Shown here in pieces: positions 26,475 to 35,134 of a DNA stretch of 64,000 bases. The position numbers and the translations under genes are program-made. The stretch is from Paenibacillus sp. LHD-117. GTDB taxonomy: Bacteria; Bacillota; Bacilli; Paenibacillales; Paenibacillaceae. Each line of letters begins with the position of its first letter. Within the stretch, counting starts at the first letter, position 1. Under the pieces are notes generated by a model. The model was not told where the DNA came from and did not search any database. It saw only the letters and a program-made list of their open reading frames with translations. Where the stretch lies: contig NZ_JAVFVT010000027.1 in NCBI RefSeq assembly GCF_030929555.1, forward strand, positions 1 to 64,000, given 5' to 3'.

Positions 26475-28868
26475 TTACGATTCTCTGCCGATCAAATAAT
26501 GCAAGAGATTTTTCAGGAAAACGGAATTGCGCGGCAGCTCGTTTAACGCTTCCGTTGCAAGGCAGAAGTGTTCCCACATTTCCATGGCGGCGCCGTCTTT
26601 CCCGTATAGCGTAACGAAAGTCGAGGTTTTGTTGCCGATGTCCTGACCTGCGGGTTTGCCGAGCACGGCCGTGTTGCCTTCCGCGTCCAGCAGATCGTCC
26701 TTGATCTGGAAGGCGATGCCCGCATGGTATGCGTATTTCGTCAAAGTCGCGATTTCCTTCTCTTCCGCCTTCGCCAGAATCGCGGGCATGACGAGCGACG
26801 CCTCGAACGCGATGCCGGTCTTGTAGTAACAAAGCGTATTCAATTGCTCGACCGTCAGCGCTTGGCCTCTGGCGCGCAAATCCATCTCCTGCCCCCTGCA
26901 CATGTCGGCTGCCTTCCGCGAAGAATATTGAATTAGATTCAGCACCGTCTTCGGGTCGAATGCGGTTAGGGAAGACTGTTCTTCGATCGCCTTCTGAATC
27001 ATGAACAACCCGGTTAATTCCGCGGTCGCGCTGTCGTGAATGCGGTGGAGCGTCGGGCGGCCCCTTCGGGTCGAAGCATTATCCTGCGACGGAAGATCGT
27101 CGAAGATCAGGGACGCGGTGTGCATGTATTCGAGCGATCTCAGAAGCGGCGCGATTGATCCGGCGCTCATTCCGTATTCGTTGACGCACATGACCCAAGC
27201 GACGACGGGCCGAATCCTCTTGCCTGAGCCTTCGAGGCTGTAATTGGACGCATCGATCAAGGATTCGTTCAGAAGCGGGACGACGCCATCCTTGGAGATC
27301 GGCAGCAGGTCGTTGATCTGCTTGCGTACCGTCCTTACTGTTTCGGCGAACGTTTCTTTCTCACTGCGATTGTTCCGAAGCACGGTCACCAATTGGTCCC
27401 TGAGCAGCTTGTCGAAGAAATCGACACGGTCCGCTTTCCGAACCATCTGTTCGATCAGGCTGGCGAATTCCGGATGACCGGAAGCGAACAGGCCCATAAT
27501 TTCGGCATACTTCTCCGCCCCGGCGCGTGCCTTGAACCGCTTTAATCCGTTGATCGCCCGGTCCAGGATGACCTCCCGCGCCTTGGCATTCGACCGGTAA
27601 ACATGATGAATCAGGTGAGCGATGACGGCCCAATACATCTCGTACGGATTGACGAGATCGCTCCGCTCGGCATGATATTTCAAATAATAGGTGTACGGCG
27701 TAACCGCTCCGTCCTTCATGTCGTCGTGCATATCGGCGAAATCGTCGGCAAGCTGATTATAGATGCCGTAATAAAACGTGCGTTCATCGAAAGTCTCGTC
27801 TGCCGCAGCACCGATGACGGATCGGACGATCAGTCTGGAGGAAGACGATTTGATAATAATGGGCAGAAACAACTCTTCGTTGGAATAGCCGTCATAGGCA
27901 AGATTTTTGGCGCGGTCCATGTCCTGGGATTCGAAGAAAACATAAGTTTGCTCGTAAAACGCGGGTAACGTTTCCGGACTTTGATAACGTTTGATTGTTT
28001 CGAAAGCTTCCCGGAGCTCTGCATGCACGAACTGAATGAGCGCGATGTTCGTACCCGTCCATTCCTTCACATCCGGCACGGATCCATGGAGAAGCGTATG
28101 GCGAATCATGCCAGAATATTGTTCTTTCTCCGTTTCTTGGAGCACGCCCGAGTCCAGCAGATCGTCGATGAACGGGTAGGTTAATCCGTACGAATAACCT
28201 AACCGGATCGCTTCGTCCAGTCTGCGGGATCGTTCCGCAGGCGAGACCGTATCGTCCATGTCGTCCAACACATGCATCGTAACGCCGATGATGATTTTGA
28301 TCAATTTACGTACGGCATGTTCGGCGTTCATCTCGACCGGGATCTGAGCGGATACGGATCTAAGTTTGTCGATAGCCCAGATCATGGCGGTTTCGATGCC
28401 TTCCTTTTGCGCCCATCGGTACAGACCGGCCAAGCTCATATAATCCGGCTGTTTTCCGGTGTCCGATCCCGATGTCGCGGATTGGATCAAATGATTTTTG
28501 ATAAACGAGACCAGGTTTTTGATCTTGTTCGAAGTATCGGGCGCGGCCAAGTCTTTCCCCAAATCCCTCATGTACATATACGTCACGCTGCGGTCCAAAT
28601 AATCGTCCAGGTTGCCCGTTTGCTTCTGCCAGCGCAAATACCGGCTGTAATCCTTAAGATCGGGTTTTGCCGGGGTTCTGGAGAGAATGGAAAGCCACGA
28701 TCGGCGTTTGATATGATTTTTTTTCCAAGCTTGTATGTCTGCCGCTAAGATGGGCACGTAGGTTTTATCCTTGACGCCAGCTTGAAGCGCGGCCAAATAG
28801 CTCGCTGCCCTCAGCTCGGCCTTACGGTACCATAGATCGGCATAATCGGACGTCATAACATTACTCAT
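26475..28868 (-). CDS. Two-domain isoprenoid-synthase-like protein (prenyltransferase C-terminus)
   Basis: 797 residues. The C-terminal part (about 515-797) is a trans-polyprenyl diphosphate synthase: GSGKRIRP (548-555), an aspartate-rich first motif FDDLPSQDN (589-597), CRGQEMDL, KTG (683-685) and the second motif FQIKDDLLD (720-728). The N-terminal 500 residues look like a second, divergent isoprenoid-synthase fold with FIDDLLD at 233-239 and NQLADDFADMHDD at 371-383. The layout recalls fungal bifunctional terpene synthases, where a cyclase domain precedes a prenyltransferase that makes its substrate. That comparison is inference. It is co-transcribed with the HisRS-like gene upstream (88 nt gap). 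The product is unknown. Confidence 0.75.
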   Translation of the reverse strand: MSNVMTSDYADLWYRKAELRAASYLAALQAGVKDKTYVPILAADIQAWKKNHIKRRSWLSILSRTPAKPDLKDYSRYLRWQKQTGNLDDYLDRSVTYMYMRDLGKDLAAPDTSNKIKNLVSFIKNHLIQSATSGSDTGKQPDYMSLAGLYRWAQKEGIETAMIWAIDKLRSVSAQIPVEMNAEHAVRKLIKIIIGVTMHVLDDMDDTVSPAERSRRLDEAIRLGYSYGLTYPFIDDLLDSGVLQETEKEQYSGMIRHTLLHGSVPDVKEWTGTNIALIQFVHAELREAFETIKRYQSPETLPAFYEQTYVFFESQDMDRAKNLAYDGYSNEELFLPIIIKSSSSRLIVRSVIGAAADETFDERTFYYGIYNQLADDFADMHDDMKDGAVTPYTYYLKYHAERSDLVNPYEMYWAVIAHLIHHVYRSNAKAREVILDRAINGLKRFKARAGAEKYAEIMGLFASGHPEFASLIEQMVRKADRVDFFDKLLRDQLVTVLRNNRSEKETFAETVRTVRKQINDLLPISKDGVVPLLNESLIDASNYSLEGSGKRIRPVVAWVMCVNEYGMSAGSIAPLLRSLEYMHTASLIFDDLPSQDNASTRRGRPTLHRIHDSATAELTGLFMIQKAIEEQSSLTAFDPKTVLNLIQYSSRKAADMCRGQEMDLRARGQALTVEQLNTLCYYKTGIAFEASLVMPAILAKAEEKEIATLTKYAYHAGIAFQIKDDLLDAEGNTAVLGKPAGQDIGNKTSTFVTLYGKDGAAMEMWEHFCLATEALNELPRNSVFLKNLLHYLIGRES

Positions 28869-28956
28869 AGAATGGATTCCCTCAACTCTGCAATTTAATG
28901 ACTTCTTCGTTTTGAATTAGTTGTGTATACGTGACGGATCGTTTTGGGTTACAGGA

Positions 28957-29892
28957 TCAGTTGATGATGAGCCGGTCCATTCCGATGGCGCTAATCAGCA
29001 GCCTTTCTTTCTTATTACCGGTCAATTGTTGCGTCCAGTCGACGAAACCGCCATCGCCAATCGCATGTTCCTTGCCCTCGATAGTCGTTTTGATCGTAAA
29101 CTGCAGTCCTTTATAGTAACGATTCTCCGTATTCGGAGCCCCGATGCTTACGGCAATATGATTCGAATGCAAATCATCCGCGACTCTCCCGAGGAACCCG
29201 CTGCTGTCGGTATAACCGCTTCGTTCACTGAGGATGACTTCAATCTTCGATTGAAATAGGGATTGGAACTGGAGCTGGTACACGCGAAGATGTTCCTTTA
29301 GAGATTGGATTTCGAAGCCGTATGATCCTCGGTCCACGCCGGAAGTTACCATGCAGAACAAGTGAAAGTGAGGCAGCATGCCTGGCGATTGTCCGAAAAA
29401 TTGGGCGCGAACATGTCTATGCGTCGTACAAAAACGCAAGAGATCATCTCGAGTGTCTTTCCGATCTTTAAGCAGCTTCGCAATGTGCAGAGCGAGAAGG
29501 TTTGTTGCATCCGGTACGACTTCGGTACCCCGAAGCGCGGAAATGACTTTATTCTGATCGACCATGCCGATGACCGAACTGCTGCCGAGCGGCGCGACGG
29601 GCGACAATTGAATAGGCGTAACGCCATTATCCTTAGCGATCTGAAGGAGATCGATTTCCAATCGTTTGAGGATAATCGGTTCTACCTGTGCGGGATGCAC
29701 GAAACGATTCTCCCGGTATCTTTTGAGCAAGTCGCTGGGTGATGACAATTTTGTTTTTTCCCGAAATACGTTTAGAAGAAGCGTATTCAGTTCGCTGCCA
29801 GTGAGTCTTTCGGACAATAAAGCGATTAGGTTGTCTGTCCCTAGCTTTTTGAGGATTTTTTCAAGATCGGCCGTAGAATAGGAGTTGTCCAT
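28957..29892 (-). CDS. Class II aminoacyl-tRNA-synthetase-like protein (HisRS/HisZ-like)
   Basis: About 311 residues. The order of segments fits a HisRS-like class II catalytic core: TPIQLSPVAPLG after a long helix (motif 1 region), TEVVPDATNLLALHIA, THRHVRAQ...FHLFCMV (motif 2 region), RYYKGLQFTIKTTIEGKEH followed by IGDGGFVDWTQQL (compare YYTG and GGRYD of HisRS), and ISAIGMDRLI (motif 3). No anticodon-binding domain follows. The usual motif 2 arginine context is altered, so normal tRNA charging is doubtful; HisZ-like regulation, or aminoacylation of something else, are options. GGAG precedes ATG codon 4 by about 10 nt. It is the first gene of the operon with the two-domain isoprenoid synthase. 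Confidence 0.6.
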   Translation of the reverse strand: MDNSYSTADLEKILKKLGTDNLIALLSERLTGSELNTLLLNVFREKTKLSSPSDLLKRYRENRFVHPAQVEPIILKRLEIDLLQIAKDNGVTPIQLSPVAPLGSSSVIGMVDQNKVISALRGTEVVPDATNLLALHIAKLLKDRKDTRDDLLRFCTTHRHVRAQFFGQSPGMLPHFHLFCMVTSGVDRGSYGFEIQSLKEHLRVYQLQFQSLFQSKIEVILSERSGYTDSSGFLGRVADDLHSNHIAVSIGAPNTENRYYKGLQFTIKTTIEGKEHAIGDGGFVDWTQQLTGNKKERLLISAIGMDRLIIN

Positions 29893-29928
29893 GGCATTCA
29901 TTCTCCTTCGATAAAATCGCCAGGATTG

Positions 29929-29970
29929 AAAAAAGGACCGCCTACGATTCGATAGCAGGTGTCCGTTTTT
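29929..29970 (-). terminator. Intrinsic terminator downstream of the GNAT gene
   Basis: Imperfect stem GGAC(A)CCTGC...TATCG with CGTAGGCGGTCC and six T on the minus strand, 20 nt after the acetyltransferase stop. Confidence 0.7.
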
Positions 29971-29989
29971 GAAGCGCGCTCGGAAAAAA

Positions 29990-30460
29990 TTACAAATCCA
30001 GCTTCAGTCTAATCATATCCTTGCAAGGGATGCCGTTCTCGACGATGGCTTCTTCGTAATGCCGAACGAAAAAATCATGATCGATTCCCGCTATGCGAAA
30101 GCCGCATTTTTGATAAAGGGCTAATTGCGGAAGACTGGAATTGCCCGTTCCGATTTCAATCGTTCTGGCTCCGAGATTTCTGGCTTCGTCGATCGCGGCC
30201 AATACGAGTTTTGTGCCGAACCCCTTGCCTTGATGGTTTTCGTGAACGGCTATATTGACGATTTCATAGGTTTTGGGATGGGTAGCAATCAGAACGAACT
30301 GGCCGATCGCATCATCATGCAAGTATGCGACGTAACAACGACCACGCGCGATATAATCGTCGATCATTTCTCTGGATGGATCTGCAAGAAGAAGCAATTC
30401 ATAAGGAACTTCATCATGCAATTTGTCAATGAGTCTCAATTGAAGGAGATTCGAAAGCAT
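29990..30460 (-). CDS. GNAT-family N-acetyltransferase
   Basis: 156 residues with the acetyl-CoA-binding motif A: ENHQGKGFGTKLVLAAIDEA, and motif B around TGNSSLPQLALYQKCGFRI. The neighbouring strand FVLIATHPKTYEIVNIAVHE is typical of GNAT beta-4/5. The substrate cannot be predicted. The ATG has only a weak purine stretch upstream. It stands alone with its own terminator. Confidence 0.88.
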   Translation of the reverse strand: MLSNLLQLRLIDKLHDEVPYELLLLADPSREMIDDYIARGRCYVAYLHDDAIGQFVLIATHPKTYEIVNIAVHENHQGKGFGTKLVLAAIDEARNLGARTIEIGTGNSSLPQLALYQKCGFRIAGIDHDFFVRHYEEAIVENGIPCKDMIRLKLDL

Positions 30461-30558
30461 ATACCGACTTCCCTTTTAACGTAATCTGGCATTCATGTTC
30501 ATCAACCGTAACAAACTTCATGGGAGGCGTCAATGAGGAAGTCAAGCAGCAACGGCAA

Positions 30559-30606
30559 AACAAAATCGGTCCTGCCTCATCCGTGGCGGACGATGAAGGA
30601 CCGATT
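30559..30606 (-). terminator. Intrinsic terminator downstream of the MORN-repeat gene
   Basis: A stem of about 14 bp with small bulge (AATCGGTCCT...GATG with the mirrored AGGACCGATT) followed by TTTTGTTTTG on the minus strand, 28 nt after the stop. Confidence 0.8.
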
Positions 30607-30633
30607 GACAATCATAGATTCATTGCTGCATGA

Positions 30634-32583
30634 CTATTCGTTAATCGTACCGTTGCCCTTCGGGTATTCCTTGACGACTACGGCGCTGTCGGCAAGCTCG
30701 TAAGAGATGGTCGCTTCCGCGTAGACGTCTTCGTCGTACATCACGTACGTATAACAGTGGTCGACGCCCAGCACGTCGCCAAAGCGATCTTGGACGTAGC
30801 TGTTGATGAACTTGGCTTTCGCTTCCTTCGACAAGCTGTTGAACAGTTTGACGTCCTCCTGCGACGACAGCTGGATGAACATCATCGCTTCGTTTCTGTC
30901 CAGGTCATAATTATTCTGATAAATTCCGTCAACAAAGCTATAACCCGCATTTCGGGAAAGCAGCTTGATATTGGAATCGTCAGTAACGGTTGGTTCTTCC
31001 TCGCCGATAAATTCATCTTCATCCCAATAGCCGATTTGAGTGATCGTTTTACCATCTTTTTGTTTAATAAAACCAAAACCGTCCATAAATCCGTTGTAAA
31101 CCTCTCCGATATAACGCGAGCCGTCTTCCAAATAAAAAATGCCGACACCGATTATGTTATTGTCTTTGAATTGACCCCTGTAATCTTTTTTTCCGTTATC
31201 CAAGTACACCGTTCCATAACCATGGGCTTGATTATCCACGAAGAATCCTTCATAGTTTAATTTTCCTTCGAAATAACTTTTGCCGCGATAACGATTTCCG
31301 TTTAACCATTCACCTTCGTAATTCATCTTACCGTCTGTGTAAGCTTTTCCTTGCCCTTGGAGCTTACCGCGATAGAAGGAGCCTTTGTAATAAGTGCGAT
31401 CGTCAAAGTATATCGTTCCTTCGCCATGCAGCGCGTCGCCGCTGAAATCGCCGACATATGCGAGAGAATCGTCGGCGTACAGCCATTTGCCGCTGCCTTC
31501 GCGCATGCCATCGACAAAAGTACCTTCATAATAGGAACCGTCGCTGTACACGTTTTTGCCCGTGCCATGGAACCGGTTGTTCTTGAACTCGCCTTCGTAA
31601 TACGAGTTTCGGTCTTCAAGGTCATACATGATGCCGGTCCCTTCGATAACCCCGTTTTTGAAGCTGCCTTCGTAGAAAACTTTGCCTCTGTACAGCAAGG
31701 TCCCTATGCCGTGAGGAACGCCGTTCAGTTTATCCCCTTCATAGATCGTATGATTCGAATACAAATAGTCGAAGTTATACGACGTGACCGTGCTGTCGAT
31801 ATACACCGATCTCGTCTCTCCGTCCCATAACACTCTTCGGCCTGTCGCTTCGCCGATGAAACGAAGCGGCACCATCGTATTGCCAGACATCAGCGTAGGC
31901 GCGGCGGCAAGCGTCAACGTCCTTCCGCCGACCGTAGCGGTTTTGCTGTTAATGGTGAGCTCGATCTTCAATTTTTCTTTTGTGCCTGTAACCTTCTTGG
32001 TCGCCTGGTCCCATCCGACCTGCAGACCGAATTTCTCGAAGAGCGGTCGGAACGGGACCATTGTTGAACCATTGACATTAGCTGGACTCACAGGGAAATA
32101 CATTTGCTCGCCATCGATGAACACTCGAATCGTCTCCGGATGCTGGTTAACTAAATCCGGATCCATCTTTACGATATTGACGCCATCTTTCTCTAACTGA
32201 TCGACGACGCTCTTTCCTTCCTCGCTCAGACCGCTGCGGTCGATTGCGAGCATCGACAATTCCCGAACAGTCTTAAGCGCTGAAATGTCGAGATTTTTAT
32301 GGCTCCCGTAAATAATGACGGAATGAAGGAACAACGCTTCTTCCAGGCCTTGCAAAGTTTTGACGTTCTCGCCATTGTCGATCAGAAGGCTAGTCAGAAT
32401 CGCCACTTCGTCTTCCGTGACGGGCTCTTTGCTAGGCAAGGCAAGCTCTTCCCGGATTTCCGCTTCCAATCCTTTGTCTAATGCGGTTTTGAATAAAGCG
32501 TGTGTCGTGCTCGGGGCGCTCCATGCGAGAGTACCCGCTGCGATTGCGCATGCAATCATGAACTTGCCTAGTCGATTGATCAA
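30634..32583 (-). CDS. Secreted MORN-repeat protein with copper-amine-oxidase-N-like domain
   Basis: About 649 residues. A signal peptide (FMIACAIAAGTLAWSAPSTTHA) is followed by a helical region, then two copper-amine-oxidase-N-type repeats (NGSTMVPFRPLFEKFG, SGNTMVPLRFIGEATG), about ten MORN repeats of the form YEG.F..G...G.G (from about residue 300 to 560), and a short C-terminal domain. MORN repeats often bind lipids or form extended sheets; the N-terminal module is common in Paenibacillus surface proteins. The start is a TTG at 32583 with GGAAGGTGG 7 nt upstream. An open frame continues to 32724, but the terminator of the neighbouring gene lies inside that extension, which argues against it. 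The function is unknown. Confidence 0.8.
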   Translation of the reverse strand: MINRLGKFMIACAIAAGTLAWSAPSTTHALFKTALDKGLEAEIREELALPSKEPVTEDEVAILTSLLIDNGENVKTLQGLEEALFLHSVIIYGSHKNLDISALKTVRELSMLAIDRSGLSEEGKSVVDQLEKDGVNIVKMDPDLVNQHPETIRVFIDGEQMYFPVSPANVNGSTMVPFRPLFEKFGLQVGWDQATKKVTGTKEKLKIELTINSKTATVGGRTLTLAAAPTLMSGNTMVPLRFIGEATGRRVLWDGETRSVYIDSTVTSYNFDYLYSNHTIYEGDKLNGVPHGIGTLLYRGKVFYEGSFKNGVIEGTGIMYDLEDRNSYYEGEFKNNRFHGTGKNVYSDGSYYEGTFVDGMREGSGKWLYADDSLAYVGDFSGDALHGEGTIYFDDRTYYKGSFYRGKLQGQGKAYTDGKMNYEGEWLNGNRYRGKSYFEGKLNYEGFFVDNQAHGYGTVYLDNGKKDYRGQFKDNNIIGVGIFYLEDGSRYIGEVYNGFMDGFGFIKQKDGKTITQIGYWDEDEFIGEEEPTVTDDSNIKLLSRNAGYSFVDGIYQNNYDLDRNEAMMFIQLSSQEDVKLFNSLSKEAKAKFINSYVQDRFGDVLGVDHCYTYVMYDEDVYAEATISYELADSAVVVKEYPKGNGTINE

Positions 32584-32691
32584 ACAACTTCCACCTTCCG
32601 AACGAGTAATAGTTGGTATCACTTTCATTAAATACGCGATTCGCGTCGAAAATCCTTCCAAACTTCGCCAGTTCAATTGACCTTTTTCAAC

Positions 32692-32716
32692 AAAAAAAGC
32701 CGCGAATATCGCGGCT
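32692..32716 (-). terminator. Intrinsic terminator downstream of the fructokinase gene
   Basis: Perfect stem AGCCGCGA/TCGCGGCT with a short loop and seven T on the minus strand. It separates the ROK kinase from the MORN-repeat gene. Confidence 0.88.
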
Positions 32717-32790
32717 CCAATCATTTAATCATTCATTTGTTTGTTGCTTAAGTCATTTAATCAACTTAATCATTAATCTCATTAATCATT
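32717..32790 (-). repeat. AT-rich tract with repeated TGATTAA units
   Basis: Between the fructokinase stop and its terminator the minus strand has several imperfect copies of TGATTAA/TGATTAAAT. The last codons of the kinase gene run into this tract, so it could be a small slippage expansion. No function is apparent. Confidence 0.5.
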
Positions 32791-33666
32791 TACGGATTTC
32801 CATGCTTCGAGTCCAAGCGCAAGCGATCCGCATAATGCTGCATTTTCTCCTAAGCCAGGCGGTACGATATATTCATTAATGTCGTTAAGTAAAGGAGCTG
32901 CGCTTACGTAGCCATTCAGATTGCGGGTCACTTCAGCTCGGATCATCGGCAGCAGCTGCTTCTGGTGCATGACTCCTCCCCCGAGCACCACGCGTTTCGG
33001 CGAAAGCAGGAGGATCGTCGACGTGACGGCCTGCCCGACATAATAGGCTTCCATGGCCCAGGCGGGATGATCCTCTGCAAGCTCGCTTCCCTTGATCCCC
33101 CATCGTTTCTCGATAGCCGGACCCGCCGCCAAACCTTCCAAACAATCGCCATGGTAAGGACAGCTTCCTTCGAAACGATCCTCCGGATGACGCCTTGGCA
33201 GCAAATGGCCGCCTTCCGGATGAACAAGGCCGTGAACAAGCTTGCCTTCCGAAAAGACGCCGACGCCGATGCCCGTCCCGATCGTGAAATAGACGCAGCT
33301 ATCGAGTCCTTTCGCCGCGCCCCATACCGCTTCCCCGTATGCCGCGGCGTTTACGTCCGTATCCCAGCCGAATGGAATATCGAATGCCTGCTTGAGGGTT
33401 TCGACGAATGGATAACCGGACCAGCCGGGTTTCGGCGTCGTCGTGACGTAGCCGTAAGTCTGACTTGCCGGATCGATGTCGATCGGACCGAAGGTTCCGT
33501 TGCCAATGGCCTGCACGCCCTTATCTTTGAAATACGAAATGATTTGCTCCATTACTTTCTCTGGCTGTTCGGTCGGGAAGCTGATGCGGTCCTCGATAAC
33601 GCCTTGTTCATTCCCGATGCCGCATACGAATTTCGTGCCGCCGCCTTCGATGGCTCCGATTCTCAT
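32782..33666 (-). CDS. Fructokinase, ROK family
   Basis: 294 residues. Phosphorylates fructose released from fructans. It has the ATP-binding start IGAIEGGGTKFVCG, the catalytic region GWDTDVNAAAYGE and FTIGTGIGVGV, and the zinc-binding element HPEGGHLLPRRHPED...CPYHGDCLEG typical of the fructokinase (GmuE/ScrK-like) branch of ROK. AAGGAGA lies 10 nt before the ATG. On the same strand upstream lie the two GH32 genes and the sugar importer, now separated by the TnpB element, so it completes a fructan pathway. Confidence 0.92.
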   Translation of the reverse strand: MRIGAIEGGGTKFVCGIGNEQGVIEDRISFPTEQPEKVMEQIISYFKDKGVQAIGNGTFGPIDIDPASQTYGYVTTTPKPGWSGYPFVETLKQAFDIPFGWDTDVNAAAYGEAVWGAAKGLDSCVYFTIGTGIGVGVFSEGKLVHGLVHPEGGHLLPRRHPEDRFEGSCPYHGDCLEGLAAGPAIEKRWGIKGSELAEDHPAWAMEAYYVGQAVTSTILLLSPKRVVLGGGVMHQKQLLPMIRAEVTRNLNGYVSAAPLLNDINEYIVPPGLGENAALCGSLALGLEAWKSVND

Positions 33667-33702
33667 GTGTGATCGATCTCCTTCTCTGCGATGATCGTGT
33701 TT

Positions 33703-33735
33703 AAGGGCTGCCCCATAAGGACAGCCCGGTTTTCC
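33703..33735. terminator. Hairpin between fructokinase and the TnpB element
   Basis: Stem GGGCTG(C/T)CC with GG(A)CAGCCC around a 4 nt loop, with GGTTTTCC on the plus side and TTAAAC on the minus side. The T-tracts are weak. It may have ended the GH32 transcript before the element inserted. Confidence 0.45.
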
Positions 33736-33750
33736 TCTTCTAATCTAGCC

Positions 33751-33990
33751 TTGAACACTCCCGCCACCTAAGAGGTGGGGGATTCTTGGGTCGTTGCTTC
33801 TCATGGAGCAAAGTTATATCGATATTTTCTAACGAAAACATCGTACACCAAGCGATCCCTGTGGTTCCCACAGTTTTTTTCTTTGTTACAACGCCATGGC
33901 TTTTATGTTCTGTGCTGCATTCCTATCTCGGTCATGTACCGTTTGACAGGATGAACACTTCCATACGCGAATGCTCAAATCTTTCACCTC
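33751..33990 (-). ncRNA. Probable omega RNA (TnpB guide RNA scaffold)
   Basis: In IS605-group elements the guide RNA is made from the tnpB strand, overlaps the 3' end of tnpB and ends at the right end of the element; the following bases act as guide. Here the region contains two hairpins: CTGTGG/CCACAG just after the stop, and the end hairpin CCCCCACCT/AGGTGGCGGG. The start of the RNA is a guess. The guide would begin on the minus strand with GGCTAGATTAGAAGAGG. Confidence 0.55.
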
Positions 33991-34974
33991 TGCTTGTTTG
34001 TTCCCGCAGACGTGACAGGTTTGGCTCGTTGGGGCAAACGTTGGTGTCTCCTTAATCACTCGGCCATACCAATTAGCCTTGTAATGCAGTTGTCGACTCA
34101 TTTCACCCCAGGAAGCATCCGCAATGTGCTTGACGAGGTGGCGATTCTTCATCATGTTGGCAATGCGTAAGTCCTCGATACAGATCGTTTGGTTTTCACG
34201 AATCCATCTCGTGGTCTGCTTATGAATGACATCTAATCGACTGTTTCGAATCCGCTCATGGATTTGGGCTACTTTTCTCTTCGCCATGGACCAGTTACTT
34301 CCGCCTTGCTTTCTTCTCGCCAGGATGCGTTGCCACTTCGCGAGCAACCGTTCATACCGCAACGTATATCTTGGATTATCCATGGCAAGACCTTCCGAAG
34401 TCACAGCAAGCTGCTTGATGCCCACGTCAATGCCAAGAATCCCGTCGGTTAAGGGAAGGGGCAGGATGTCTACCTCGCACACTACCGATACAAACCATTT
34501 GCCGCTTGGGGCAAGTCGTACTGTAGCCGATAGGATCCGGCCTTCGATCTCTCTGGACTTGGCATAGGGCATCCATCCCAGCTTGGGAAGCTGCAAACGA
34601 TCTCCCTTCACGGCAATGTTTCCATTCGTATACCGAGTCGTGTAGCTGTGTACAAGATGCTTGCGACTCTTGAAGCGAGGTGACTCATTTTGCTTATTGA
34701 TGAAACGCTGAAATCCGTCAGCTAAGTTTCGCACAGCCGACTGCAGGGCGATGCTGTCCACTTCTTTCAACCAAGTCCACTCACGCTTCATAGCAGGAAG
34801 CTGCGATGCACAGGTGCTGTAAGACAAACCTTTGCCTGTATCCTGATAGGTGTGATTCCATTTCGCCAGGAGATGGTTAAACACAAAGCGACAGCAGCCC
34901 AATGTTTTGCGCAACTGTACGGCTTGTTCATGATTAGGGTAGATGCGAAATTTGAATGCTTTATGCTGAAGCAT
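33886..34974 (-). CDS. tnpB: RNA-guided endonuclease TnpB
   Basis: About 362 residues. Full-length TnpB: N-terminal HTH/wedge region (FKFRIYPNHEQ), the split RuvC nuclease with Asp in GIDVGIK, Glu in CIEDLRI and the last Asp in HDRDRNAAQN, and a zinc finger with CHVC and CSSC between the last two. All catalytic and zinc residues are intact, so the nuclease may be active. An AGGTGAT site favours the ATG at 34974; ATG 34986 is possible. TnpB cuts DNA at the donor site after transposition and so keeps the element. With no tnpA here, movement needs a transposase supplied from elsewhere. Confidence 0.92.
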   Translation of the reverse strand: MLQHKAFKFRIYPNHEQAVQLRKTLGCCRFVFNHLLAKWNHTYQDTGKGLSYSTCASQLPAMKREWTWLKEVDSIALQSAVRNLADGFQRFINKQNESPRFKSRKHLVHSYTTRYTNGNIAVKGDRLQLPKLGWMPYAKSREIEGRILSATVRLAPSGKWFVSVVCEVDILPLPLTDGILGIDVGIKQLAVTSEGLAMDNPRYTLRYERLLAKWQRILARRKQGGSNWSMAKRKVAQIHERIRNSRLDVIHKQTTRWIRENQTICIEDLRIANMMKNRHLVKHIADASWGEMSRQLHYKANWYGRVIKETPTFAPTSQTCHVCGNKQAEVKDLSIRVWKCSSCQTVHDRDRNAAQNIKAMAL

Positions 34975-35134
34975 CGTTTGATTCATCACCTCGCTAAGAG
35001 AGGGTAATTTGTCAACTCACCCAATAATAGCACATACGTTCCTGTTTAGCCACCAACAAAATTCCCGTTTCATCCCTTACCTACACCCTCACTTCATGAG
35101 TGAGGTAGCTTAGAGACAGGACTATTCTCAGTGT

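Larger units (their letters stand above)
33751..35125 (-). mobile_element. IS200/IS605-group element with tnpB only (IS1341-like)
   Basis: The element contains tnpB but no Y1 transposase gene. The right end is recognisable: on the minus strand GAATCCCCCACCTCTTAGGT then GGCGGGAGTGTTCAA, a hairpin typical of this group. At the other side, a CCTCACT/AGTGAGG hairpin at 35087-35105 fits the subterminal hairpin of a left end. The exact left boundary is uncertain; it lies just past the GH32 stop at 35135. It interrupts a fructan operon between the GH32 and fructokinase genes without breaking either. Confidence 0.75.

Noticed and set aside
32717..32790. CRISPR-like repeat
   Set aside because: Units are short, imperfect and without spacers; simple AT-rich repetition.
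35087..35110. Palindrome CCTCACT/AGTGAGG read as a terminator of the GH32 gene
   Set aside because: No T-tract follows; it fits better as the subterminal hairpin of the TnpB element.
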